A stretch of 64,000 nt of DNA from [Leptolyngbya] sp. JSC-1 (GTDB lineage Bacteria; Cyanobacteriota; Cyanobacteriia; Elainellales; Elainellaceae), in NCBI GenBank assembly GCA_000733415.1, contig KL662191.1, positions 3,562,867 through 3,626,866 of the forward strand, read 5' to 3'. Below, piece by piece: positions 8,804-16,162 of the stretch. The notes under the pieces were generated by a model that made no database searches, was not told the DNA's origin, and was given only the letters and a program-made list of their open reading frames with translations. The position numbers were made by a program, and so were the translations under genes. The first letter of the stretch is position 1. Every line of letters begins with the position of its first letter.

Positions 8804-8999
8804 GAATTGATAGTATCCTTAACAGTAGTAAAACAACAGTAAATCTCAGATCGGTTTAGCCGACTGGTTTAACCTGGGGTTTGGGTTAATAACGCAGTTC
8901 TAGATATTATCAAGTTTCGGGGTTACGAATCTATCTAGTTCATCACCACTTCATCTCTGGACTGCATCTACTTAAATTCTGTTAAAAAGCTTAGTCTTG

Positions 9000-9025
9000 C
9001 CCGATTGTACGTCCCGATTGTACGT
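9000..9025. repeat. 13-bp tandem duplication
   Basis: cccgattgtacgt occurs twice back to back in the pdhA-ftn2 gap. It has no obvious function and may be a replication-slippage product. Confidence 0.85.
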
Positions 9026-9790
9026 ATTGAGTGTGTGCATCAAGACCAGCATTTGAAGCTTCATTTTGTACTGGCTCCACTTCTCACCAGCAGGGCATCT
9101 TGCACCATCAGGATAGGTTTTGCCACAAAGCTGTTTGCAGACAAATCCTTGCAGACAGATCCACAGATTTGCTAAACCTGCTCTAAGGAGGTGCATCGGC
9201 TAATCACGGCTAATCAATCAAGTTAATTCGATTCCAGAACTGGAAACCGGTCTGAAGTTTGTTCGCATCTTTGGTTCGCGCCTCTGATACGACTCCCTGG
9301 ATATGGCCCTCCCAATATCGCTTGTCTAAACAGCTCAGTTTAGGTCGGTGACTCTACTCGGCCCTGCTAGCGCTACTCGTTGATTCCCCGACTTTTTCAC
9401 CTTATAACTCTATTCTGCTCCACGATATAGCGCGATTTTCTTAGCGATTTCTTATCAGAAATCAGAAAAAGGTTTAATCCTAACACTAAGAAGCATGGAA
9501 ACCATAGATTCTAAATTAGGGAAGCACTAGTCCAACTCGATTAGCTCGTCCATCGGATGGAATTTTCTCAGCAAGTCCGTGTGGTATAGATAGAGATCCG
9601 CTAAAATTGACGAGCCTTGCCTGGTATCGCAAGGAGCAAGGGAGTACATAAGTTCGCAGTGGCAGTGATGCATAGAGTTTAATCTTTTTTACTGCACGTA
9701 ACGAAGGGGTTGCACTTCTCAAGAGTCCAGCGTATAAAGCAGGGTAAGTTTTTAGTAAACCCTCCGGTGACGAAACGCAAAATTGATAAT

Positions 9791-9815
9791 GTTTTGCCCC
9801 TACCAGAGGCAAAAC
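9791..9815. other. 8-bp perfect hairpin upstream of ftn2
   Basis: gttttgcc at 9791-9798 pairs perfectly with ggcaaaac at 9808-9815 across a 9-nt loop. It lies about 100 bp before the ftn2 start. It has no T-run on the plus strand, so it is more likely part of a leader or small RNA than a simple terminator. Confidence 0.55.
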
Positions 9816-9916
9816 TATGGAGTCAGCCTTTGTAGTTGCTGAACGGTCGAGGTCTATCGTAGAACTGGGGAAAGTTTACTTTTAGTGTCAGTTGTAGATT
9901 GCAGGGGATAGGGAAC

Positions 9917-12262
9917 GTGCGAATTCCGCTGGATTACTACCGGATTCTTGGTTTACCGATTCAGGCGACTGCCGAACAGTTGCAGCAGGCTCATCGTGAT
10001 CGGATCCAGCAACTTCCCCGTCGCGAGTTCTCCGAGGCTGCCATTGTGGCTCGTAAGCAGCTGATCGATCAGGCTTATGGCATCCTTTCCGACCCGGTTC
10101 AGCGTCAAGACTACGACGCCAGCTTTTTAGCGAAATCCTATGACCTGCTCGACACTGGCAAACTAGAGGGCGAGGAAGAAGCCGCACAGCCGGAACCGCT
10201 TGATCCAGAGTGGGGAATCGATCCCTACACACCCTGCATTGAGATCGAGGAATCCCAGTTTATTGGGGCGCTGCTAATTCTGCTGGAGCTGGGCGAATAT
10301 GAGCTGGTGCTGCGGTTGGGGCGTCCCTACTTGGGCAATGGCTCTCCTGGAATTGCAGATGGCAAACTGGGTGATCCGGAGATTGTGACCGCTGATATTG
10401 TGCTGACGGTTGCTCTAGCCTACTTGGAATTGGGTCGGGAGCAGTGGCAGCAAGGGCAGTATGAGAACGCTGCTGCTTCCCTAGAGAATGGGCAAGATCT
10501 GCTGTTGCAGGAAGGGCTGTTCGCCAATATTCGGGGTGAGATGCAGTCCGATCTGTTTAAGCTGCGCCCTTATCGGATTTTGGAGCTGGTATCGCTGCCG
10601 GATCAGCATGAAGAAGCTCGGCGGCAGGGCATTAGTTTGCTGGAAGATATGCTGCATGATCGGGGCGGCATTGATGGTAGCGGTGACGATCAGTCAGGGC
10701 TGGGGGTGGATGATTTTCTGCGATTTATTCAGCAGTTGCGCAGCTATCTCACCTCAGCCGAACAGCAGATGCTGTTTGAAACCGAGGCCCGTCGTCCATC
10801 TGCAGTAGCTACATACTTAGCCGTCTATGCCCTGCTGGCGCGTGGATTTGCTCAACGTCAGCCAGCCCTAATTCGTCGCGCCAAGCTGATGCTGGTGCGG
10901 TTGGGTAGTCATCAGGATGTGCACCTCGAGCAGGCAGTTTGTTCACTGCTGTTGGGCCAAACCGAAGAAGCTAGCCGTGCTCTAGAGCTGAGTCAGGAGT
11001 TTGAATCCCTGGCTTTCATTCGTGACCATTCTCAAGGATCGCCCGACCTGCTGCCAGGGTTATGCCTATATAGCGAACGCTGGTTCCAAAATGAAGTATT
11101 TCCCCACTTCCGGGATTTGCAGCGAAAGCAGGCATCTCTAACCGAGTATTTTGCCGATGAAGATGTACAGGCTTACTTAGAAGAGTTACCCACGGAACCT
11201 GCTGCTTCCACTCCACCAGCTGTGGCCTATCCAGCGCCCTCACGGCGGGAGCTAAACCTCTCTAGCGAGGCGCAAACGATTGGCCGCGATGTGAGTCCCA
11301 CTTATGCCTCGATTCCAAGCGCTACGGCAACAATGGAACCTGGCTACTCCACGGCACCCAGTCCTGCTGCGACCACACCGGCACCGCAGACCGGGCAGAC
11401 CGGCAACCAATCGGCCTCTCGCTTAGGCAGAAATGCCCACGAGCGCTCAACGCCCGTGCCCCAAGAAGCGATTCGTCAGCCCTCTGTCAACGGTACCCGC
11501 CCGTCCACCCGTCGTTCAGCCCGCCTAGCGGCGAATCTACCGGCTAATTTGCGCCTCGATCGGATTTTGCTGTTGGCTGCCTTGGGTCTATTAGGGCTAA
11601 TGCTGCTAGGTTTTCTGGTGGGTAAGCTGCTGAATCGGCCCCAAACTAATACGGCTTCTAGCAGCAATACGGTTGGAACCAATCAGCTCACTCCGACTCA
11701 AACTGGCTTTTCTGCCTTTGTGAATGAGCAAAAAGACACGATTACAGCCAGCGCTCCCCTCAGTGAAGATAATGCACCCGAAATTGTTAAGGCGTGGCTA
11801 GATGCTAAGGCAGCCGCTATGGGTGAAAATCATGACATCGAGCAGCTTGAGCAAATTCTGATCGATCCAGCTTTAGCCCAGCAGCGGGCACGAGCCGAAG
11901 ACATCAAGGCTGAAAATGCCCATTGGAAGTTTGAACACTCCAATATCGAGATTGTTTCGGTTGAAACGGACGAAGCAGCGACCTCCACAACCGACGCAGC
12001 CGAAGCTGCAACCACCGATGGAACCGATACGGCGGATGCAGACCCCACCAATGATGCCGATTTGGAACTGGACACTGCTAATAACACTAACGAGGATGGT
12101 CAGCAAGCCGCAATTGAAGCCTTGGTGAGCGAAAAGGCAGAGTTCTACACCAATAATCAAATTGATACGACTGCCTCCTACGACTCGACGGTGCGCGTCC
12201 GCTACAGCCTGGCGCGCCAAGATGGACAGTGGCGGATTCAGGAAATGCAGGTCTTGGAATAA
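9917..12262 (+). CDS. ftn2: cell division protein Ftn2/ZipN (ARC6 homologue)
   Basis: This is the cyanobacterial Z-ring organiser, known as Ftn2, ZipN or CdpB-like, and ARC6 in plastids; it tethers FtsZ to the inner membrane. The GTG at 9917 gives the conserved N-terminus RIPLDYYRILGLP, with a GGGGATAGGG purine-rich site just upstream; TTG at 9899 is the longer option. Residues 1-70 are a J-like domain lacking the HPD triad. A helical TPR-like region follows to about 420, then a Pro/Thr/Ser-rich linker, one membrane helix near 549-572 (LLAALGLLGLMLLGFLVG) and a C-terminal IMS/ARC6 domain. That domain is split by an acidic Asp/Thr/Ala-rich insertion at about 683-730 that the family normally lacks. 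At 781 residues it is longer than typical. The gene stands alone. Confidence 0.93.
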   Translation: MRIPLDYYRILGLPIQATAEQLQQAHRDRIQQLPRREFSEAAIVARKQLIDQAYGILSDPVQRQDYDASFLAKSYDLLDTGKLEGEEEAAQPEPLDPEWGIDPYTPCIEIEESQFIGALLILLELGEYELVLRLGRPYLGNGSPGIADGKLGDPEIVTADIVLTVALAYLELGREQWQQGQYENAAASLENGQDLLLQEGLFANIRGEMQSDLFKLRPYRILELVSLPDQHEEARRQGISLLEDMLHDRGGIDGSGDDQSGLGVDDFLRFIQQLRSYLTSAEQQMLFETEARRPSAVATYLAVYALLARGFAQRQPALIRRAKLMLVRLGSHQDVHLEQAVCSLLLGQTEEASRALELSQEFESLAFIRDHSQGSPDLLPGLCLYSERWFQNEVFPHFRDLQRKQASLTEYFADEDVQAYLEELPTEPAASTPPAVAYPAPSRRELNLSSEAQTIGRDVSPTYASIPSATATMEPGYSTAPSPAATTPAPQTGQTGNQSASRLGRNAHERSTPVPQEAIRQPSVNGTRPSTRRSARLAANLPANLRLDRILLLAALGLLGLMLLGFLVGKLLNRPQTNTASSSNTVGTNQLTPTQTGFSAFVNEQKDTITASAPLSEDNAPEIVKAWLDAKAAAMGENHDIEQLEQILIDPALAQQRARAEDIKAENAHWKFEHSNIEIVSVETDEAATSTTDAAEAATTDGTDTADADPTNDADLELDTANNTNEDGQQAAIEALVSEKAEFYTNNQIDTTASYDSTVRVRYSLARQDGQWRIQEMQVLE

Positions 12263-12559
12263 GGCTTGAGTTTTCTAGTTTTGAGGTTGGGTGACAGAGC
12301 CTGTGTGCAGCACGCTGATTTGAGTGTTGTAGCTTGCTTCTGCGGGTCGCGTAGGCTTGCCAGGGGCAGTCGCAGTGGTTTGAGTAAATTCAGGATAGGC
12401 AAACTCAGTAATCTCTGTATTCCTGCGGGTCGCATTCCTCCGCTGGCGTCTGCAGTCAAAGTCTCCAAAATCAGAACTGCATGCTTACGGCTGCCTCAAC
12501 TGCCTGATTTAATTTTGTACACTGGATCACACAACATCAGCCTCACGAGTAAATAACGC

Positions 12560-13381
12560 ATGGTTTGGCCTTTTAAGCCTCGGTTTCGCAAACAAATTGC
12601 CCGAATTGAAGTTACAGGAGTGATTGCGGGGGCTACTCGCAAACATCTTCTTGAAGCCTTAAAAACAGTTGAAGAACGCAAATTTCCAGCTCTGCTGCTG
12701 CGGATTGACAGTCCGGGTGGGACTGTCGGTGACTCGCAAGAAATCTATAGCGCCCTGAAGCGATTACGCGACAAAGTCAAAATTGTGGCCAGCTTTGGCA
12801 ATATTTCAGCCTCTGGCGGAGTCTATATCGGCATGGGAGCCGAACACATTGTCGCCAATCCCGGTACTATCACCGGCAGTATCGGCGTGATTTTGCGCGG
12901 CAACAACCTGGAACGGCTGCTCGACAAGATCGGCGTTTCCTTTAAAGTGATCAAGTCAGGCCCCTATAAAGACATTCTTGCCTTCGATCGGGACTTGACC
13001 CAGCCGGAGCAGACCATTTTGCAAGAGCTGATCGATACTAGCTATCAGCAGTTTGTCCAAACAGTGGCCGAAGCCCGCAACCTAACGGTGGACACGGTCA
13101 AGAGTTTCGCCGATGGCCGCATCTTCACGGGTCAGCAAGCACTAGAGTTGGGGATCGTGGATCGGCTTGGAAGCGAAGAAGACGCCCGCCGCTGGGCTGC
13201 CGAACTAGCCGGACTCGACCCCGATAAGACCCAGTGCTACACCCTGGAAGAGCCAAAAAGCCTTTTAAGCCGGATTCTGCCTGGTCGCAGCCAGGTTTCT
13301 CCCGCCTTTGCCGCTGGCTTAGATTGGGTCGAATTCGAATTGTCTACGAGCGGCTTACCGCTGTGGCTTTATCGCCCTTAA
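12560..13381 (+). CDS. sppA: signal peptide peptidase SppA, short form
   Basis: This S49-family serine protease digests leftover signal peptides in membranes. The 273-residue length is that of the short, single-domain form. The catalytic Ser is S85 in ISASGGVYI and the general-base Lys is K137 in SGPYKDI; the spacing of 52 residues equals that of Bacillus SppA. RIDSPGGTVGDSQEIY is the substrate-groove block. There is no obvious N-terminal membrane helix, so the enzyme may be peripheral. The start is the ATG at 12560. The 297-bp gap upstream has no gene. aroH follows in the same direction after a repeat-rich gap of about 317 bp, an order I recall from other cyanobacteria. Confidence 0.93.
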   Translation: MVWPFKPRFRKQIARIEVTGVIAGATRKHLLEALKTVEERKFPALLLRIDSPGGTVGDSQEIYSALKRLRDKVKIVASFGNISASGGVYIGMGAEHIVANPGTITGSIGVILRGNNLERLLDKIGVSFKVIKSGPYKDILAFDRDLTQPEQTILQELIDTSYQQFVQTVAEARNLTVDTVKSFADGRIFTGQQALELGIVDRLGSEEDARRWAAELAGLDPDKTQCYTLEEPKSLLSRILPGRSQVSPAFAAGLDWVEFELSTSGLPLWLYRP

Positions 13382-13698
13382 TAGAATTGAGTTTTGAGTG
13401 TTGAGGTTTGAGTTAACTAGATCAAGCGTCTGGTTTGAGCAGTGAATTTTGAGTTGTGAATGCTGAGTTTTGAGTTAAATTGGGTCAAGCATCCAGAGTA
13501 CGATTCATAGTTAGTGTGTACTAATTAACACTCATAGATGATTTGAGCACCCCATTCATACCAATTCTCTGAATGCAAAGATTAAAGCTAATTGGTTCAA
13601 AACTTGAATCACAAACAAACTTCAAGGCTCAACTCAAATCTCAAATCTCAACTCAAATCTCAAATTTCAAAACTCAGCATTTAAGGGAGGATACTTAC
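13382..13698. repeat. low-complexity sppA-aroH spacer with a long-range inverted repeat
   Basis: The left half is built of variants of tgagttttgag and the right half of their complement, ctcaaatctcaa. The best pair is the perfect 15-nt inverted repeat 13459-13473 (aatgctgagttttga) and 13667-13681, whose right arm ends four bases before the aroH ribosome-binding site at 13685-13690. The two halves could pair over about 190 nt in a transcript. Similar TTTTAAGTTTTAAG-type repeats occur at 28660-28710. Confidence 0.75.
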
Positions 13699-14100
13699 GT
13701 GGGCTGGAAAGTCAGGGCAATTCGGGGAGCAACAACGGCGGCAGAGAATTCTAAGGCGGCGATTCGAGAGGCCGTCACAGAGTTACTCGATGAACTCGAA
13801 CGCTATAACCGGCTTGACCCTGACGATATCATCAGCATTACCTTCTCGGTGACTCGCGATCTAGATGCGATTTTTCCAGCTTCCGTTGCCCGCGAACGCC
13901 CGCTGTGGCAGAATGTACCGCTGTTGGATGTGCAGCAGATGCATGTTGAAGGAAGCCTAGAACGCTGCATCCGCTGTTTAATTCACATCAATACTCCCGA
14001 CCCCTATGTCAAAATTCACCACGCCTATCTAAGGCAGGCCAAACACCTGCGGCCCGATCTGAGTATGGTGGATTTAGGTATGGTAACAATACCCGAATAG
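13699..14100 (+). CDS. aroH: chorismate mutase, AroH class
   Basis: This enzyme converts chorismate to prephenate, the branch step to phenylalanine and tyrosine. The GTG at 13699 is chosen because GGGAGG at 13685-13690 sits 8 bp upstream and the family N-terminus starts here (WKVRAIRGATTAAENS). The Arg of RGATT and the Glu/Arg in the helical part are the active-site residues of the trimeric AroH fold; RCLIHINTP and HHAYLRQAKHLRPDL are later family blocks. At 133 residues it is slightly longer than Bacillus AroH (127). An open frame continues upstream into low-complexity repeats and is not coding in my view. Its stop codon lies in a hairpin shared with the convergent gdhA. Confidence 0.93.
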   Translation: MGWKVRAIRGATTAAENSKAAIREAVTELLDELERYNRLDPDDIISITFSVTRDLDAIFPASVARERPLWQNVPLLDVQQMHVEGSLERCIRCLIHINTPDPYVKIHHAYLRQAKHLRPDLSMVDLGMVTIPE

Positions 14101-14117
14101 CCGCAGAAGAGCGGCTA
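14098..14117. terminator. hairpin formed by the two convergent stop codons
   Basis: tagccgc at 14098-14104 pairs perfectly with gcggcta at 14111-14117 around a 6-nt loop. The left arm begins with the aroH TAG and the right arm contains the gdhA TAG read on the other strand. No T-run follows on either side, so it may act as a weak bidirectional terminator or a 3'-end stabiliser. Confidence 0.6.
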
Positions 14118-15398
14118 GCTAGTGTAGTCATCCCGCGTGCCTTTGGCTTCAATGGCTTCGGCCAATCGCTTTAAAGCATGGACATAGGCGGCGGTCCGCA
14201 TCGAGCAGGATAGTTCGTGGGAGATCACCCAGATCAGCTCGGTTTCGCGGGTCATTTTTTCCTTCAGGCGCTGGTTCACCTCTTCCAAACTCCAGTAGTA
14301 GCCGCAGCGATTCTGCACCCACTCAAAATAGCTAACCGTGACGCCGCCTGCATTCACCAGAATATCGGGAAATACCTGAATGCCTTTTTCCTCTAGAATT
14401 TGATCGGCAGCCGAGGTAATCGGTCCATTTGCCACTTCAAAAATGAAGGGTGCGCGAATGCGAGCCGCATTTTCTCCAGTAATCTGATTTTCCAAGGCCG
14501 CTGGTACCAAGATATCGACATCCAGTTCTAGTAATTCGGCATTGGTCAATACTTCGTGATCAATACTGTTGCAAACCGTGCCTTTGCAATACACGGCCTT
14601 GATGCCTCGGGTTGACTCTTTAAACTGACGAATGCTGGGAATATCCAGCCCCTCTGAGGCATAAACTCCACCCTGGGAGTCGCTTACCGCTACGACCTTA
14701 TAACCAGCCCGGAACAGCAGTTCCGCAATCACAGAACCCGCATTACCAAAGCCCTGTACCGCGACTGTAGTTTCCTCCGGACGCCGGTCATACTTCGGCA
14801 TCAAGGTTTGAATCGTAAAGAAGGCCCCCATTGCTGTGGCCGTTTCGCGTCCTAGGCTGCCGCCCATTGTTAGGGGTTTGCCGGTAACTACGGCTGGAGT
14901 AATTTGTCGTCGGATTGTACTGTACTGGTCCATCATCCAACCCATAATCATCGGATTGGTATAGACATCGGGGGCCGGAATATCAATATCGGGGCCAATA
15001 AAATCGGCGATTAAGTCAATATAGCCGCGACTCAAGCGTTCCAGTTCAAACTTGGACAGTTCCTTAGGGTTGAGCGTAATGCCACCTTTGGCTCCACCAA
15101 AGGGAATGCTGAGCGCCGCACACTTAAACGTCATCCAAAACGCCAGGGATTGCACCTCATCGAGGGTGACACTGGGATGAAAGCGGACACCACCTTTGGT
15201 GGGACCCCGGCTGTCGTCGTAGCGGACGCGGTAGCCTTGAAACACCCGCAGCGAGCCGTCATCCATGCGGACTGGAATTGAAACCGTCAGGCTAGCTTTG
15301 GGAAACTTTAAGCGCTCGATCGCATCTTCGTGGATCGTGACGTATTGCAAAGCTTTTTCCAGCCGTTGATTGGCGTCTGATAAAAGAGTGGCTGTCAT
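14115..15398 (-). CDS. gdhA: Glu/Leu/Phe/Val dehydrogenase family (glutamate dehydrogenase)
   Basis: This catalyses reversible oxidative deamination of glutamate to 2-oxoglutarate and ammonium with NAD(P). With the ATG at 15398 it has 427 residues, the length of hexameric GDHs; AGGAGG lies 11 bp upstream of this ATG, while the in-frame ATG just before it is only 2 bp from that site. PFGGAKGGI contains the catalytic Lys; DIPAPDVYTNPMIMGWMMD is the second active-site block; VAVQGFGNAGSVIAELL is the Rossmann nucleotide-binding loop. In cyanobacteria GDH is auxiliary to GS-GOGAT ammonium assimilation. The cofactor preference cannot be fixed by reading. Confidence 0.94.
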   Translation of the reverse strand: MTATLLSDANQRLEKALQYVTIHEDAIERLKFPKASLTVSIPVRMDDGSLRVFQGYRVRYDDSRGPTKGGVRFHPSVTLDEVQSLAFWMTFKCAALSIPFGGAKGGITLNPKELSKFELERLSRGYIDLIADFIGPDIDIPAPDVYTNPMIMGWMMDQYSTIRRQITPAVVTGKPLTMGGSLGRETATAMGAFFTIQTLMPKYDRRPEETTVAVQGFGNAGSVIAELLFRAGYKVVAVSDSQGGVYASEGLDIPSIRQFKESTRGIKAVYCKGTVCNSIDHEVLTNAELLELDVDILVPAALENQITGENAARIRAPFIFEVANGPITSAADQILEEKGIQVFPDILVNAGGVTVSYFEWVQNRCGYYWSLEEVNQRLKEKMTRETELIWVISHELSCSMRTAAYVHALKRLAEAIEAKGTRDDYTS

Positions 15399-15676
15399 AA
15401 TAAACATTTCCTCCTGCACAGGCGGGGTGAATGAAGAGAGCGCCTGGCACATTGCTTTATTTTCTATTAAACTGTATCAAAAAATACAAAATTGGGGGTT
15501 TGGCATGAAAGGTTAGGTTTCTTTACGGAAATTAATCTGGTTAGGAGCCAGGAAGCACGAGTCAGGAGGCAGAGTAAGCAACGGTCTGGGTTTTGACTAT
15601 TGAGATTATGTTTCTAAATCAAGATTTTGCGTCCTATATACAGCGTTTTTCACTCATGTGAGGTGTAGGGGGTGTG

Positions 15677-15711
15677 GGGGCTTCGCCCCGACGCAGGGGC
15701 ACTGCCCCTGC
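15677..15711. repeat. two adjacent GC-rich hairpins
   Basis: ggggc/gcccc (15677-15681 with 15685-15689) and gcaggggc/gccccctgc-type arms, exactly gcaggggc at 15693-15700 with gcccctgc at 15704-15711, each have a 3-nt loop. Such ggggcttcgcccc modules are common interspersed repeats in cyanobacteria. Confidence 0.85.
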
Positions 15712-15835
15712 ACCCCATTTTTCGTACTTCACTAGCCTGAAAAAGGCTGTAAAACAAGGGCTTGGATTATTTGGTTGGACTGTTTGGCTGAACTGTTTGG
15801 GAAACCGTCGCTGTTCAAACTCCCCTACCGGTGGA

Positions 15836-15876
15836 GGATTATAGCCTTGCAGGCATCCCAGAAAAGGGAGCGGATC
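15836..15876 (-). repeat. dispersed repeat family, copy 1
   Basis: Read on the minus strand this matches the repeat at 32110, 60802 and 60984: a pyrimidine run, CCCTTTTCTGGGATGCC, then GGCTATAATCC. It is the most diverged of the four copies. Confidence 0.75.
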
Positions 15877-15940
15877 CAGACGACAAAATCCTTTTCAAAC
15901 AGCTGCTTAGGAAGAATTCTGGCTGTTGAAAAAAATCTAG

Positions 15941-15968
15941 CTCCTGACTCCTGACTTCTGACTCCCAA
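15941..15968. repeat. heptanucleotide repeats
   Basis: ctcctga, ctcctga, cttctga and ctcccaa occur in tandem. They resemble the short tandemly repeated repetitive heptamers known from filamentous cyanobacteria. Related gtcaggag words lie at 15562 and 29547. Confidence 0.75.
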
Positions 15969-16162
15969 CCGTTATAGGATCGCTATAGCCTCTAGCTTCA
16001 CGGCCCTGGTTATAGTTTGGTTACGGTTTAGTTATTGTTTACATAACTCATCATGTCAGAAGTGCTAGCGCCCTAACTGCTTAAGGTTAGGATGGAGTTT
16101 TGTGATCAATTTCTGATTCTGATTGTTCTCTAGATTATTTTGATTGTCGCCGCATTGAATCC

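Larger units (their letters stand above)
8804..9916. other. 1.1-kb gap between pdhA and ftn2
   Basis: This is the longest stretch without a recognised gene. It holds the divergent promoters of pdhA and ftn2. Minus-strand open frames of 74 and 98 codons (8972-9196 and 9516-9812) have no recognisable domain, no membrane or signal pattern and no good ribosome-binding site, so I leave them out. A 13-bp tandem duplication lies at 9000-9025 and a strong hairpin at 9791-9815. No tRNA, RNase P, tmRNA or signal-recognition RNA motif was seen. An unannotated small RNA or a long ftn2 leader is possible. Confidence 0.5.
15399..16162. other. 760-bp gap rich in small repeats
   Basis: The divergent gdhA and P-type ATPase promoters lie here. 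The middle is a patchwork of repeats: a double GC hairpin (15677-15711), one copy of the dispersed repeat family (15836-15876) and heptamers (15941-15968). No coding sequence or RNA gene was recognised. Confidence 0.6.

Noticed and set aside
8972..9812. Two minus-strand open frames of 74 and 98 codons in the pdhA-ftn2 gap
   Set aside because: They have no recognisable domain, poor start sites and Cys/Leu-rich composition typical of chance frames.
12263..12559. Open frames between ftn2 and sppA
   Set aside because: The gap of 297 bp is low in coding signal; the frames on each strand mirror each other and have no domain.
13573..13698. N-terminal extension of aroH from 13573
   Set aside because: It is translated from low-complexity caaatctcaa repeats; the GTG at 13699 has a strong ribosome-binding site.
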